NCBI RefSeq assembly: GCF_016025525.2
Contig: NZ_JACSGR010000004.1
Span: forward strand, 213,835 to 261,510
Source of the DNA: Eikenella glucosivorans
GTDB taxonomy: Bacteria; Pseudomonadota; Gammaproteobacteria; Burkholderiales; Neisseriaceae
Length of the DNA: 47,676 nucleotides
Reading direction: 5' to 3'
The notes beneath the pieces are model-generated. The model did no database searches, was not told the DNA's origin, and saw only the letters and a program-made list of their open reading frames with translations. Below, one piece after another: positions 24,401 to 32,163 of this stretch; the stretch's first letter is position 1; each line of letters opens with the position of its first letter. Position numbers and translations under genes: made by a program.

Positions 24401-25126
24401 TGGGCGGTGCAGGCCACAGGTTTTGCGGGCATGTTGGGTGGCGAAACGCTGCCGGGCGTGTGGGCGCAGTTGGCTTGGCTGGGGCTGCCGCTGGCTTTGT
24501 GGCTGCTGTTTTACTTGGCGCGGGAGCGGGATACGCTGCGGCCTTATGTGGCGGTGTGCTCGCTGCTGTGCGGGATGTATGCGCTGCTGTGGCTGGTGGG
24601 CAATAATGTGCTGGAGCCGCGCGCGGTGGCGCCGCTGGGCTATTGGCCGCTGCTCAATCCGATGGATTTGGCGGGGATTGCGGTGGGGGCGCTGTGGCTG
24701 AAGAGCGCGGAAATGTGGCAGGAGGAGTTTGAGTTGGAGGGCGAGGGGCTGCGCCTGCATTTGGCGGGCTCGGTGCTGGCGGGCTTAACGCTGGTGAGCG
24801 GGGCGGTGTTGCGGCTGTGGTATTTCTATATGGGGGTGGAATGGACGCTGCCGGGCATCATGGCTTCGTTTGGTTTGCAGGCGGCGCTGTCGATTGTGTG
24901 GGCTTCGACGGCGATCGGGCTGATGGTGTCGGGCCACCGCTCGGGGCGGCGCATCCGCTGGATGGCGGGCGCGGGGCTGATGGGCTTGGTGGTGCTGAAG
25001 CTGTTTACGGTGGAATTGGGCGGCAGCGGGGGCATTGCGCGGATTGTGTCGTTTATCGGCGTGGGCTTGCTGTTGCTGCTGGTGGGCTGGTTTGCGCCGG
25101 TGCCGCCGAGGGAGGGGGAGGATTAG
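21488..25126 (+). CDS. DUF2339 giant polytopic membrane protein
   Basis: The 1212-residue protein starts MAFIVMLLLLGFGALL with a membrane anchor and a short coiled coil (about 25-45). A Pro/Ala-rich disordered stretch of about 210 residues follows, then roughly 25 or more hydrophobic helices to the C-terminus. The stretch WLMHGNLLLKTGIVVLFLGLVFLLRFA and the following IRYLGVMGSG-type segment are characteristic of DUF2339. Function is unknown; cell-envelope transport is often suggested. GAGGTG precedes ATG 21488; the frame extends to 21311 without support. Four DUS copies lie inside the gene (21938, 23687, 23927 and 24284), encoding SGS- and YLK/FSGS-type peptides in loops. Confidence 0.88.
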   Translation: MAFIVMLLLLGFGALLVMVFQNRMQQQELAEKLSWLQTEVEKLRRRQPLPEHKPPESEQAGLYSSAQGRPGSDTPAAPQPDFSGWPYNPDVPTSVAISAAQPNPAAFERIPPAAENPAQPAHTVHLPADIRAAEPSVHPVAASSAAEPQTISGSLTPDAAAAPSHPQAAVSPAASASASQRAPVASGSSVMPGSRPGTVRIRKRAQQGEPHPAPTPAQSREQAAARAPSAETSQTASQTRRAARRPEPRQESAFAPLIDWLMHGNLLLKTGIVVLFLGLVFLLRFASERIHVPIEMRYLGVMGSGLAAAVAGWVLQRRRREYGLILQGFGMAVMYLTVLAAVKLHPLLPSGTAFVLMVALVCAMALMAVRQDAKIMAQVALIGGLAAPMLVSDGSGSHVVLFTYLALLNTGVAAIARFKTWRSLNLIGFVGTLVIALMWGTSEYTVERFASTEPFLLYHWLLYTLVACLYALHRREAAEEHPVPDNADLGELADSLLSHGMIIGAIDGTLLFGTAAAAFVLQYHMLPEGANSLAAGASLGFAAVYTLLAAWFTGSRDFPLLRQALGALSLVFITLAVPLAFEQAATVSLWSLEAALVYIFALRQQRPHTRFLAVVVYVLSLCALLFGDELGWQIVGEENVPLLIGPLVPTLVGSSAGLAMYAAWLRWRFRGSAYWESCALRGALGAGLLLAGLLPLMCLTYDWAMVALAALAWAAMRVQAVLQDAFAPKPLAALSGSPSDEGGADEDADEADESAWLPGSGLFAVAAVSWGMLSLLLLAVVSDGEGWLSTICCFAATILLGAAAYALHRQGDAWLPESEQPLRSKNRRGRQHNTARPRSLLLHQSVGWLLLGMALFGTVLSSASLLNRLPDVWADTARLWYLPLPFALWAAAVSWLDWRQGRRALLLLIPLMPCQAVWLGGWLNRVGFAPYAFSGSLMLVLLALLLIWVLRLQDFRVREAAPIWGVPAFALWAVQATGFAGMLGGETLPGVWAQLAWLGLPLALWLLFYLARERDTLRPYVAVCSLLCGMYALLWLVGNNVLEPRAVAPLGYWPLLNPMDLAGIAVGALWLKSAEMWQEEFELEGEGLRLHLAGSVLAGLTLVSGAVLRLWYFYMGVEWTLPGIMASFGLQAALSIVWASTAIGLMVSGHRSGRRIRWMAGAGLMGLVVLKLFTVELGGSGGIARIVSFIGVGLLLLLVGWFAPVPPREGED

Positions 25127-25146
25127 CGGGGTTTGTTTAGGCAAAA

Positions 25147-25185
25147 AGGCTACCTGAAAACTGTTGATTGGTTTTCAGGTAGCCT
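25147..25185 (+). terminator. Inverted DUS pair between DUF2339 and gloA
   Basis: It lies between convergent stops, with A-tract before and T-tract after (AAAAAGG...CCTTTTTTT), so it should terminate both strands. Confidence 0.75.
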
Positions 25186-25206
25186 TTTTTTGCCGACGGT
25201 AAGGGT

Positions 25207-25602
25207 TTAATCTTGGCGGCCGTGTTTTTGGATGAATTCGATTTTGTAGCCGTCGGGGTCTTCCACGAAGGCGATTACGGTGTTGCCGTGTCTCATGGGG
25301 CCGGCTTCGCGCACGACTTTGCCTCCTTTGGCGCGCACGGCGTCGCAGGCGGCATAGGCGTCTTCCACTTCGATGGCGATGTGGCCGAAGGCGTTGCCGA
25401 GGTCGTAGGAATCGGTGCCCCAGTTGTGGGTGAGCTCGATCACGGCGGTGTCGTCTTCTTCGCCGTAGCCGACGAAGGCGAGGGTGAAGCGGCCTTCGGG
25501 GTAGTCTTTGCGGCGCAAAAGGCGCATGCCGAGCACGTCTTGATAGAAGGCGAGGGAGGTGTCGAGGTTGCCGACGCGCAACATGGTGTGGAGGAGGCGC
25601 AT
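25207..25602 (-). CDS. gloA: Lactoylglutathione lyase (glyoxalase I)
   Basis: The enzyme isomerises the methylglyoxal-glutathione hemithioacetal to S-lactoylglutathione in the cytoplasm. From the start at 25602 it is 131 residues. All four metal ligands match the E. coli Ni-dependent enzyme in number: His5, Glu56, His74 and Glu122. GGAACCCACC precedes the start; the upstream 15 in-frame codons are proline-rich and unsupported. It is monocistronic. Confidence 0.97.
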   Translation of the reverse strand: MRLLHTMLRVGNLDTSLAFYQDVLGMRLLRRKDYPEGRFTLAFVGYGEEDDTAVIELTHNWGTDSYDLGNAFGHIAIEVEDAYAACDAVRAKGGKVVREAGPMRHGNTVIAFVEDPDGYKIEFIQKHGRQD

Positions 25603-25654
25603 GGTGGGTTCCTTGTGTGGGGTTGGAATGGGAGGGGATTGTAGCAAAAGATAA

Positions 25655-25761
25655 GGGCTACCTGAAAAATACTTCGGCTTGTTTTTAGCTTTGCAGAAAT
25701 TCAGCCTTGGCTACGCCAATACATCGGTCCACTGCGTTGAAGCTTGCGCTTTCAGGTGCCT
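25655..25761 (-). repeat. DUS-linked repeat element (copy H), long form
   Basis: GGGCTACCTGAAAA at the left, TTAGCTTTGCAGAAATTC, an inner CCTTGGCTACGCCAAT hairpin, CACTGCGTTGAAGCTTGCGC, then CTTTCAGGTGCCT, a right DUS that has lost one base. It fills the gap between gloA and rarA. Confidence 0.75.
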
Positions 25762-25767
25762 TTGGTG

Positions 25768-27102
25768 TTATTCACTGCTTCCGTTGTTTTCGGCGGCTTC
25801 GTCGAGGCTTTTGAGCCAGGCGAGTTTGTCGGCGATTTTGGCTTCGAGGCCGCGTGGGGCGGGCTGGTAGAAATCAGGCTCGGGCAGGCCTTCGGGCATA
25901 TAGGTTTCGCCGGCGGCGTAGGCGTTCGGTTCGTCGTGGGCGTAGCGGTAGGCGCGGCCGTAGCCGAGCTCTTTCATGAGCTTGGTGGGGGCGTTGCGCA
26001 GGTGGATGGGCACTTCGGCGCTGCCGTTTTGCTTCACGAACTGGCGCATTTGGTTGTAGGCGCTGTAGCCGGCGTTGGATTTGGCGGCGGCGGCGAGGTA
26101 GAGCACGGCTTGGGCGAGGGCGAGCTCGCCTTCTGGGGAGCCGAGGCGTTCGTAGGTTTGGGCGGCGTCGTTGGCGATTTGCAGGGCGCGTGGGTCGGCT
26201 AGGCCGATGTCTTCCCAGGCCATGCGGATGATGCGGCGGGCGAGGTAGCGGGGGTCGGCGCCGCCGTCGAGCATGCGGCAGAGCCAGTAGAGGGCGGCGT
26301 TGGGGTGGGAGCCGCGCACGGATTTGTGCAGGGCGGAGATTTGGTTGTAGAAGCTTTCGCCGCCTTTGTCGAAACGGCGGATTTGGCTGCCGAGGCTGTC
26401 GGCGAGGAAGTCGGCGGTTAGGGTGCGGATGTGGCGGGTTTGGGCGGCGCGCAGGAGCTGTTCGAGCAGGTTGAGCAGGCGGCGGGCGTCGCCGTCGGCG
26501 GTGTGCAGCAGCAGGGTTTCGGCGTTTTCTTCGATGGTGAAGCCGCTGTATTCGGGCAGGGCGAACACTTTGCGGCTGAGCCGGCGCAGGTCTTCGGTGG
26601 AGAGGGGCTGGAGGGTGTACACCTGGGAACGGCTGAGCAGGGCGGGATTGACTTCGAAAGAGGGGTTTTCGGTGGTGGCGCCGATGAAGGTGAAGAGGCC
26701 GTTTTCCACATAGGGCAGGAAGGCGTCTTGCTGGGATTTGTTGAAGCGGTGTACTTCGTCTACAAACAAAATGGTGGCCTGGCCGCGCTGGAGGGCGAGC
26801 TCGGCTTTGTTGACGGCTTCGCGGATGTCTTTGATGCCGGCGAACACGGCGGATACGGGCAGGAATTGGGCGTTGAAGCTTTGCGCCAGAATGCGGGCGA
26901 GGGTGGTTTTGCCCACGCCGGGCGGCCCCCATAACAGCATGGAGTGGGGCTGGCCGCCTTCCACGGCCACGCGCAGGGGTTTGCCTGCGCCGATGAGGTG
27001 CTGCTGGCCGACGACGTCGTCGAGCGAATGGGGGCGCAGGCGTTCGGCCAGCGGGGCGGCGGGGGCGCGGGAGAAGAGGTCGGGGGCGGTGGAATCAGTC
27101 AT
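25768..27102 (-). CDS. rarA: Replication-associated recombination protein A (MgsA/RarA, WRNIP1 family AAA+ ATPase)
   Basis: The 444-residue clamp-loader-like AAA+ protein acts at stalled replication forks. Walker A is GPPGVGKT (59-66) and Walker B is ILFVDEVHRF. The sensor region GATTENPSFEVNPALLSRSQVY and the arginine-rich lid follow, then the tetramerisation/MgsA domain (about 260-430, GSHPNAALYWLCRMLDGGADPRYLARRIIRMAWEDIGLADP). Length and motifs match full-length RarA. Repeat copy I starts four bases upstream of its ATG, so its promoter must lie within or beyond that repeat. Confidence 0.96.
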   Translation of the reverse strand: MTDSTAPDLFSRAPAAPLAERLRPHSLDDVVGQQHLIGAGKPLRVAVEGGQPHSMLLWGPPGVGKTTLARILAQSFNAQFLPVSAVFAGIKDIREAVNKAELALQRGQATILFVDEVHRFNKSQQDAFLPYVENGLFTFIGATTENPSFEVNPALLSRSQVYTLQPLSTEDLRRLSRKVFALPEYSGFTIEENAETLLLHTADGDARRLLNLLEQLLRAAQTRHIRTLTADFLADSLGSQIRRFDKGGESFYNQISALHKSVRGSHPNAALYWLCRMLDGGADPRYLARRIIRMAWEDIGLADPRALQIANDAAQTYERLGSPEGELALAQAVLYLAAAAKSNAGYSAYNQMRQFVKQNGSAEVPIHLRNAPTKLMKELGYGRAYRYAHDEPNAYAAGETYMPEGLPEPDFYQPAPRGLEAKIADKLAWLKSLDEAAENNGSSE

Positions 27103-27105
27103 AAC

Positions 27106-27240
27106 AGGCTACCTGAAAGCGCAAGCTTCAACGCAGTGGACCGATGTCTCGGCGTAGCCAAGGCTGAGTTTCTGCGAAGCTAAAGCGTTAAGCTGCAACG
27201 AAGTTAAAATGAGCGGAGTGAGTTTCGCTGAAGCTAAAAC
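27106..27240 (-). repeat. Double DUS-linked repeat (copy I), two units in tandem
   Basis: The first unit has a DUS, GCGCAAGCTTCAACGCAG, the inner hairpin block CTCGGCGTAGCCAAGG and TTTCTGCGAAGCTAAAG. A second, short unit follows without a DUS: CGTTAAGCTGCAACGAAG, TTAAAATGAGCGGAGTGAG, TTTCGCTGAAGCTAAAAC. It lies between the divergent rarA and rhomboid genes. Confidence 0.78.
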
Positions 27241-27305
27241 GGAATGGCCGGATGAGGGCGGGTTGGCGACAGGTGGGATTTTAGCAAATTCTGCGCGGTG
27301 GCTTG

Positions 27306-27314
27306 TGGTATCAT
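27306..27314 (+). promoter_or_regulatory. Possible extended -10 of the rhomboid gene
   Basis: TGGTATCAT carries a TGn extension and a partial -10, about 100 bases before the start. No -35 box is apparent. Confidence 0.3.
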
Positions 27315-27412
27315 GCGGCGCTGCTTGCGCGGGCTGCGTTTCAGGTAGCCTCTGGCGGGCGCAATTGGATGATCCGCGGCAGCCCTTGGCGGGCTGTTGT
27401 TTTTGCATATTG

Positions 27413-28168
27413 ATGGGTTTTATGAAATTTCGTTCTTCTTTAGCGGTGCTGTATGGTTTGGTGGGGCTGAATGTGTTGGCCTTTGTGCTGATGCAGTTGC
27501 CGGGTTTGCCCGATTGGGAAACGATTGGCTCGCTGTGGCCGATGGCACATCCCTACTACCGCCCTTGGCAGTGGCTGAGCCATTTGTTTCTGCACGCGAG
27601 TTTGACGCATTTGCTGTTTAACATGATTGTGTTGTGGTCGTTTGCGCCGCCGCTGTTGGAGCGTTTCGGCGCGTGCCGTTTCCTGCTGCTGTATCTGGCC
27701 AGCGGGCTGGCGGGGGCGCTGCTCTACACGGGTTGGAACGAATACTTGATTGCCGGCGGGGTGCGCAATGTGGCCGAGCAGCTGGGGCTGGATGCGGCCA
27801 CGGTGCGATCGGCGCTGGTTTCGGGCGGGCTGCCGAACGTGCCGGAGGGCTTGGCGCGGGCGTTTTACACGCACCTTTTGGGGGCTTCTGGCGCGGTGTT
27901 CGGCGTGCTGGCGGCGTTTGCGCTGTGTTATCCGAATGCGCCGCTCACGGTTATGTTTCTGCCGATGCGGATCAAGGCCAAGCATCTGGTGCCGGTGGCG
28001 GTGGGCTACGAGCTGTTTGCGCAGTTTGGCGGCGTGTCGCTGTTCGGCGACAACATCGCGCATTTGGCGCATGTGGGCGGGGCGGTGTGCGGTTCGCTTT
28101 TGGCCTGGTATTGGCTCAGCAGCCGTGAGCCGGTGTCGTTTGCGGATTACCGCAACCGGCGGCTATAG
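27413..28168 (+). CDS. Rhomboid family intramembrane serine protease
   Basis: The protein is 251 residues from ATG 27413, or 248 from ATG 27422. It has six predicted membrane helices. The first loop contains HPYYRPWQWLSHLFLHAS, the conserved W-H-x-H-like region; helix 4 contains the catalytic Ser in GASGAVFG, and helix 6 contains the catalytic His in NIAHLAHVGGAVCG. An unusual insert of about 45 residues (EYLIAGGVRNVAEQLG... LARAFYTH) sits between helices 3 and 4. Substrates are unknown. Upstream open frame to 27209 covers the repeat element and is not used. Confidence 0.92.
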   Translation: MGFMKFRSSLAVLYGLVGLNVLAFVLMQLPGLPDWETIGSLWPMAHPYYRPWQWLSHLFLHASLTHLLFNMIVLWSFAPPLLERFGACRFLLLYLASGLAGALLYTGWNEYLIAGGVRNVAEQLGLDAATVRSALVSGGLPNVPEGLARAFYTHLLGASGAVFGVLAAFALCYPNAPLTVMFLPMRIKAKHLVPVAVGYELFAQFGGVSLFGDNIAHLAHVGGAVCGSLLAWYWLSSREPVSFADYRNRRL

Positions 28169-28174
28169 GGCAAG

Positions 28175-28215
28175 TTTTCAGGTAGCCTTGGGCAGTGATG
28201 CGGGCTACCTGAAAT
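28175..28215 (+). terminator. Inverted DUS pair after the rhomboid gene
   Basis: TTTTCAGGTAGCCT and GGGCTACCTGAAAT, six bases after the stop and 34 bases before folK. Confidence 0.55.
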
Positions 28216-28248
28216 TTAATGGTTGGATTTGAATAGCAGGAAGCAAAT

Positions 28249-28740
28249 ATGAAACAGGCCATCATCGCGCTGGGCAGCAATCTGGAGCAGCCCGAGCGGC
28301 AGCTGCAAGCCGCGCTGGATAAGCTGGCCGCGCAGCCGCAAATAGAAGTGCGCGCCGTATCGTCGTTTTACCGCACCGCGCCGGTGGGCTATGCCGAGCA
28401 GCCCGATTTTGTGAACGCCGTGGCGCTGCTGGCAACGGATTTGCTTGCAAGCGAGCTGTTGGCGCTGCTGCAAAGCATCGAGGCCGCCGCCGGCCGCGTG
28501 CGCACCTTCCGCAATGCCCCGCGCACTCTGGATTTGGATATCATCGACTACGCCGGCCAAACGCTTGCCGCCCCCGATTTGCAGCTGCCGCACCCACGCG
28601 CCCACCAGCGGGGCTTCGTGATGATCCCCCTGGCCGAAATCGCCCCGCAGCACCTCCTGCCCGGGCAAACCGCCACCGCCGCCGAGCTGGCCGCCGCATT
28701 GGGCAATGAAGGCGTGCAGCGTATCGGAGCGGGCGGTTAA
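28249..28740 (+). CDS. folK: 2-amino-4-hydroxy-6-hydroxymethyldihydropteridine pyrophosphokinase (HPPK)
   Basis: HPPK transfers pyrophosphate from ATP to hydroxymethyl-dihydropterin in folate synthesis. The 163-residue protein has the IIALGSNLEQPERQL start, SSFYRTAPVGYAEQPDFVNAV (pterin-binding loop), the RTLDLDIIDY metal/ATP motif, and LPHPRAHQRGFVMIPLAEIAP. AGGAAG precedes ATG 28249. The deoxynucleoside kinase gene follows after 124 bases that hold repeat copy J. Confidence 0.96.
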   Translation: MKQAIIALGSNLEQPERQLQAALDKLAAQPQIEVRAVSSFYRTAPVGYAEQPDFVNAVALLATDLLASELLALLQSIEAAAGRVRTFRNAPRTLDLDIIDYAGQTLAAPDLQLPHPRAHQRGFVMIPLAEIAPQHLLPGQTATAAELAAALGNEGVQRIGAGG

Positions 28741-28749
28741 ACTTTATTT

Positions 28750-28844
28750 TTAGCTTCGCAGAAACGCACCTCGTTCGTTTTAACTTCGTTGAAGCTCATG
28801 CTTTCAGGTAGCCTCAGATGGCGGCAGCAAAGGCTACCTGAAAA
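28750..28844 (+). repeat. DUS-linked repeat (copy J) plus inverted DUS pair
   Basis: TTAGCTTCGCAGAAACGC, TTTTAACTTCGTTGAAGCTC, then CTTTCAGGTAGCCT (28801-28814) facing AGGCTACCTGAAAA (28831-28844). It separates folK from the kinase gene. Confidence 0.75.
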
Positions 28845-28864
28845 CTCCAAACAGAAAGCCAAGC

Positions 28865-29524
28865 ATGCAAACAGACTACCGCTACATCGTTGTAGAAGGC
28901 CCCATCGGCAGCGGCAAATCCCCGCTCAGCCGCAAGCTGGCCGAGCACTTCGGCTGCACCCTCCTCAGCGAGCAGCCCGAGCAAAACCCCTTCCTCGAGC
29001 AGTTCTACCTCAACGCCGCCAACCACGGCCTCGCCACCGAGCTCTACTTCCTGCTGCGCCGCGCCGAAGTGCCCAAGCTCATCGCCGAAGCCGACGAAAT
29101 CGGCAATGCCAACCACGGCATGCAGCGCGTGGTGAGCGACTTCTTGCTGGAAAAAGACCAGATATTCGTGCCCACCATCCTGCGCGAAGACGAACAGGCG
29201 CTGTATTGGCAGCTCAAGCAGAAAGTGATGCCCGAAATCCCCGTGCCCGATTTGGTGATTTACCTGCAAACCAGCGCCGGCGCCGCCGAACAGCAGCTGC
29301 GCCAGCGCGGCGACAACCACATCAACCTCTTCCCGCCCGGCTACCTCCAGCAAATCCACGACGAATACCACCGCTATTTCTACCTTTACGACCGCGCCCC
29401 GCTGCTCATCGCCAACACCGACGAACTCGATTTCGTGGACAACCCCGAACACTTCGAGCTCCTGTTGCACGCCATCGCCAACCTGCGCGGCAGCCGGCAT
29501 TACCTCAACCTGAGCGAACGTTAA
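28865..29524 (+). CDS. Deoxynucleoside kinase family protein
   Basis: The 219-residue protein belongs to the dNK/dGK family that phosphorylates deoxynucleosides for salvage. The P-loop is VEGPIGSGKSPLSRKLAEHF, with Pro where Thr or Ser follows GKS/GKT in most relatives. The ELYFLLRR segment and the LID-like QLRQRGDNHINLFPPGYLQQIHDEYHRYF are present. Substrate preference cannot be told. Start ATG 28865 follows the DUS pair closely and has only a weak AG-rich ribosome site. The same family member is commonly found next to folK in betaproteobacteria. Confidence 0.88.
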   Translation: MQTDYRYIVVEGPIGSGKSPLSRKLAEHFGCTLLSEQPEQNPFLEQFYLNAANHGLATELYFLLRRAEVPKLIAEADEIGNANHGMQRVVSDFLLEKDQIFVPTILREDEQALYWQLKQKVMPEIPVPDLVIYLQTSAGAAEQQLRQRGDNHINLFPPGYLQQIHDEYHRYFYLYDRAPLLIANTDELDFVDNPEHFELLLHAIANLRGSRHYLNLSER

Positions 29525-29549
29525 AGGCGAACGTTTAAAACGTTTGGGC

Positions 29550-29600
29550 AGGCTACCTGAAAATTTCAGGTAGCCTTTTGCCAAACAGGCTACCTGAAAA
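29550..29600 (+). terminator. Compact DUS hairpin plus an extra DUS after the kinase gene
   Basis: Two DUS copies abut with no loop to spare (29550-29576), followed by TTTTG; a third in the same direction as the first lies at 29587-29600. Confidence 0.65.
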
Positions 29601-29953
29601 ATCCGGCAAACGATTCGGTCGTGAAGATCGGCCAACAAGCAATGCGGCATCGGCTCTCCTTGTCGTGCTGCTTACTGCCAGCGGCTCGTTGCTTGGCTTT
29701 TTGCACGGCTATATTTTCAGGTAGCCTTTTCCCTGCCTGCGGCATAAACCGCCCTTTGTTGAAGCGTTTTTGCAAAGAAAGGCTCAAGCCGAAAAATCCA
29801 CCGCGTATTTACTTGTTCTAACATAATCGCCCAGCGGAGGATTGCGGGTTTTCGTCTATACTTCGGCCTGCATGATCAAAGCTGGATTGAAATTTAAGCG
29901 TTGCGCTCGCCATGAGCCGCAAACTTTGTTTAACCTAAACTGAGGGAACTTTG
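29601..29953 (+). promoter_or_regulatory. Leader region upstream of sucCD
   Basis: There is no credible gene. A DUS lies at about 29715-29728. TATACT at 29857-29862 is a plausible -10 box about 90 bases before sucC, without a clear -35. The intervening sequence is lower in GC than the coding regions. Confidence 0.4.
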
Positions 29954-31120
29954 ATGAACCTACATGAATATCAAGCAAAAGAGCTGCTTGCCGGCTACGG
30001 CTTGCCCGTGCAGGGCGGCATTTTGGCCGTGAACGGCGAGGAAGCCGCCGCCGCATTCGACAAGCTGGGCGGCAAATTTGCCGTGATTAAGGCTCAGGTG
30101 CACGCCGGCGGCCGCGGTAAGGCGGGCGGGGTGAAAGTGGTGAAAAGCCGCGAAGAAGCCAAGCAGGTGGCCGAAAGCCTGATCGGCACCCATCTGATCA
30201 CTTATCAAACCGATGCCAACGGCCAGCCGGTAAACAGCGTGCTGGTGTGCGAGGATATGTATCCGGTGCAAACCGAGCTCTACCTGGGCGCGGTGGTGGA
30301 CCGTGCCGCGCGCCGCGTGGTGTTCATGGCCTCTACCGAGGGCGGCGTGGAAATTGAAAAAGTGGCCGCCGAAACCCCGGAAAAAATCTTCAAAACGGTG
30401 GTGGACCCGCTGGTGGGCCTGCAGCCCTGCCAGGCGCGCGAAGTGGCCTTCAAGCTGGGCTTGAAAGACAAACAGGTGAGCCAGTTTGTGAAACTGATGA
30501 CCGGCGCCTACCAAGCCTTCATCGAAAACGACTTCGCCCTGTTTGAAATCAACCCGCTGAGCGTGCGCCAAGACGGCAGCCTGGCCTGCGTGGACGCCAA
30601 AGTAGGCATCGACGGCAACGCCCTGTACCGCCTGCCGAAAGTGGCCGAGCTGCGCGACAAATCGCAGGAAAACGAGCGCGAGCTGAAGGCTTCCGAATTC
30701 GACCTGAACTACGTGGCCTTGGAAGGCAACATCGGCTGTATGGTAAACGGTGCCGGCCTGGCGATGGCCACCATGGACATCATCAAGCTCAAAGGCGGCC
30801 AGCCGGCCAACTTCCTGGATGTGGGCGGCGGCGCCACCAAAGAGCGCGTGGTGGAAGCGTTTAAGCTGATTTTGGAAGACAAATCGGTGAAAGGCGTGCT
30901 GATCAACATTTTCGGCGGCATTGTGCGCTGCGACATGATTGCCGAAGCCATTGTGGCCGCCGTGAAGGAAATCAATGTGAACGTGCCGGTGGTGGTGCGC
31001 CTGGAAGGCAACAATGCCGAATTGGGCGCCAAGATTCTGAACGAATCCGGCCTGAAACTGACTTCCGCCGACGGCCTGAATGACGCCGCCGAGAAAATTG
31101 TTGCCGCGGTAAACGCCTAA
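29954..31120 (+). CDS. sucC: Succinyl-CoA synthetase, beta subunit (ADP-forming)
   Basis: The 388-residue length equals that of E. coli SucC. It begins MNLHEYQAKELL, has the ATP-grasp domain with VKAQVHAGGRGKAGGVKVV and FEINPLSV, and a C-terminal CoA-ligase domain (GNIGCMVNGAGLAMATMDIIKLKGG, NIFGGIVRCD). With SucD it makes succinate and ATP from succinyl-CoA in the TCA cycle. ATG 29954 follows GAGGGAACTTTG. sucD starts 10 bases after the stop. Confidence 0.98.
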   Translation: MNLHEYQAKELLAGYGLPVQGGILAVNGEEAAAAFDKLGGKFAVIKAQVHAGGRGKAGGVKVVKSREEAKQVAESLIGTHLITYQTDANGQPVNSVLVCEDMYPVQTELYLGAVVDRAARRVVFMASTEGGVEIEKVAAETPEKIFKTVVDPLVGLQPCQAREVAFKLGLKDKQVSQFVKLMTGAYQAFIENDFALFEINPLSVRQDGSLACVDAKVGIDGNALYRLPKVAELRDKSQENERELKASEFDLNYVALEGNIGCMVNGAGLAMATMDIIKLKGGQPANFLDVGGGATKERVVEAFKLILEDKSVKGVLINIFGGIVRCDMIAEAIVAAVKEINVNVPVVVRLEGNNAELGAKILNESGLKLTSADGLNDAAEKIVAAVNA

Positions 31121-31130
31121 GGAGAACAGA

Positions 31131-32021
31131 ATGAGCGTATTAGTAAATAAAGACACCAAAGTATTGGTACAGGGTTTCACCGGCAAGAACGGTACTTTCC
31201 ACTCCGAGCAGGCGCTTGCCTACGGCACCAAAGTGGTGGGCGGCGTAACCCCCGGCAAGGGCGGCCAAACCCATCTGGGCCTGCCCGTGTTCAACACCAT
31301 GAACGAAGCTGTGCGCGAAACCGGCGCGGATGCCTCTGTGATTTACGTGCCCGCGCCCTTCGTGTTGGATTCCATCGTGGAAGCGGTGGATTCCGGCGTG
31401 AAGCTGGTGGTGGTGATTACCGAAGGCGTGCCCACGCTTGACATGCTGAAGGCCAAGCGTTATCTGGAAACCAACGGCAACGGCACCCGCCTGGTGGGCC
31501 CGAACTGCCCCGGCGTGATTACCCCCGGCGAGTGCAAAATCGGCATTATGCCCGGCCACATCCACCAGCCCGGCAAAATCGGCATCATTTCCCGTTCCGG
31601 CACGCTGACTTACGAAGCCGTGGCGCAAACCACCAAGCTCGGCCTCGGCCAATCCACCTGTATCGGCATCGGCGGCGACCCGATTCCGGGCATGAACCAG
31701 ATCGACGCGCTGAAGCTGTTTGAAGCTGACCCGCAAACCGAAGCCATCATCCTGATCGGCGAAATCGGCGGCACGGCCGAAGAGGAAGCGGCGGAATATA
31801 TCCAATCCAACGTGTCCAAACCGGTTATCGGCTACATTGCCGGCGTTACCGCGCCCAAGGGCAAACGCATGGGCCATGCCGGCGCCATCATCTCCGGCGG
31901 CAAAGGCACAGCGGAAGAGAAATTCCACGCCTTCGAAAAAGCCGGCGTGGCCTACACCCGCAGCCCGGCCGAATTGGGCAGCACCATGCTGGAAGTGTTG
32001 AAAGCCAAAGGCTTGGCTTAA
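31131..32021 (+). CDS. sucD: Succinyl-CoA synthetase, alpha subunit
   Basis: The 296-residue partner of SucC has a CoA-binding Rossmann domain (VLVQGFTGKNGTFHSEQALAYG) and a phospho-histidine loop GHAGAIISGGKGTAEEK, whose His is phosphorylated during catalysis. AAGGAGAACAG precedes ATG 31131. The sucCD unit stands alone, without sucAB, and ends with a DUS-linked hairpin. Confidence 0.98.
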   Translation: MSVLVNKDTKVLVQGFTGKNGTFHSEQALAYGTKVVGGVTPGKGGQTHLGLPVFNTMNEAVRETGADASVIYVPAPFVLDSIVEAVDSGVKLVVVITEGVPTLDMLKAKRYLETNGNGTRLVGPNCPGVITPGECKIGIMPGHIHQPGKIGIISRSGTLTYEAVAQTTKLGLGQSTCIGIGGDPIPGMNQIDALKLFEADPQTEAIILIGEIGGTAEEEAAEYIQSNVSKPVIGYIAGVTAPKGKRMGHAGAIISGGKGTAEEKFHAFEKAGVAYTRSPAELGSTMLEVLKAKGLA

Positions 32022-32045
32022 TCCGGTTTGATTAGTTGCTGAAAA

Positions 32046-32105
32046 AGGCTACCTGAAAAATTTAGCTGTGCAGAAACTTCGCTGCGCTGCGTTTTCAGGT
32101 AGCCT
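32046..32105 (+). repeat. DUS-linked repeat (copy K) acting as the sucCD terminator
   Basis: Two inverted DUS copies flank TTTAGCTGTGCAGAAACTTC, the far-end block of the element, and a CGCTGCGCTGCG stretch. It is followed by TTTTCTTT, 25 bases after sucD. Confidence 0.7.
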
Positions 32106-32163
32106 TTTCTTTATACGGCAGGTATAGTGCCGGCCGTTATGGACACACACGAGAGAGCAAGCA

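Noticed and set aside
27209..27412. N-terminal extension of the rhomboid protein
   Set aside because: It translates the DUS-linked repeat and a DUS; the conserved protein begins at 27413 or 27422.
28814..29650. 278-codon minus-strand frame opposite the deoxynucleoside kinase
   Set aside because: It begins and ends in DUS repeats and mirrors a recognised kinase.
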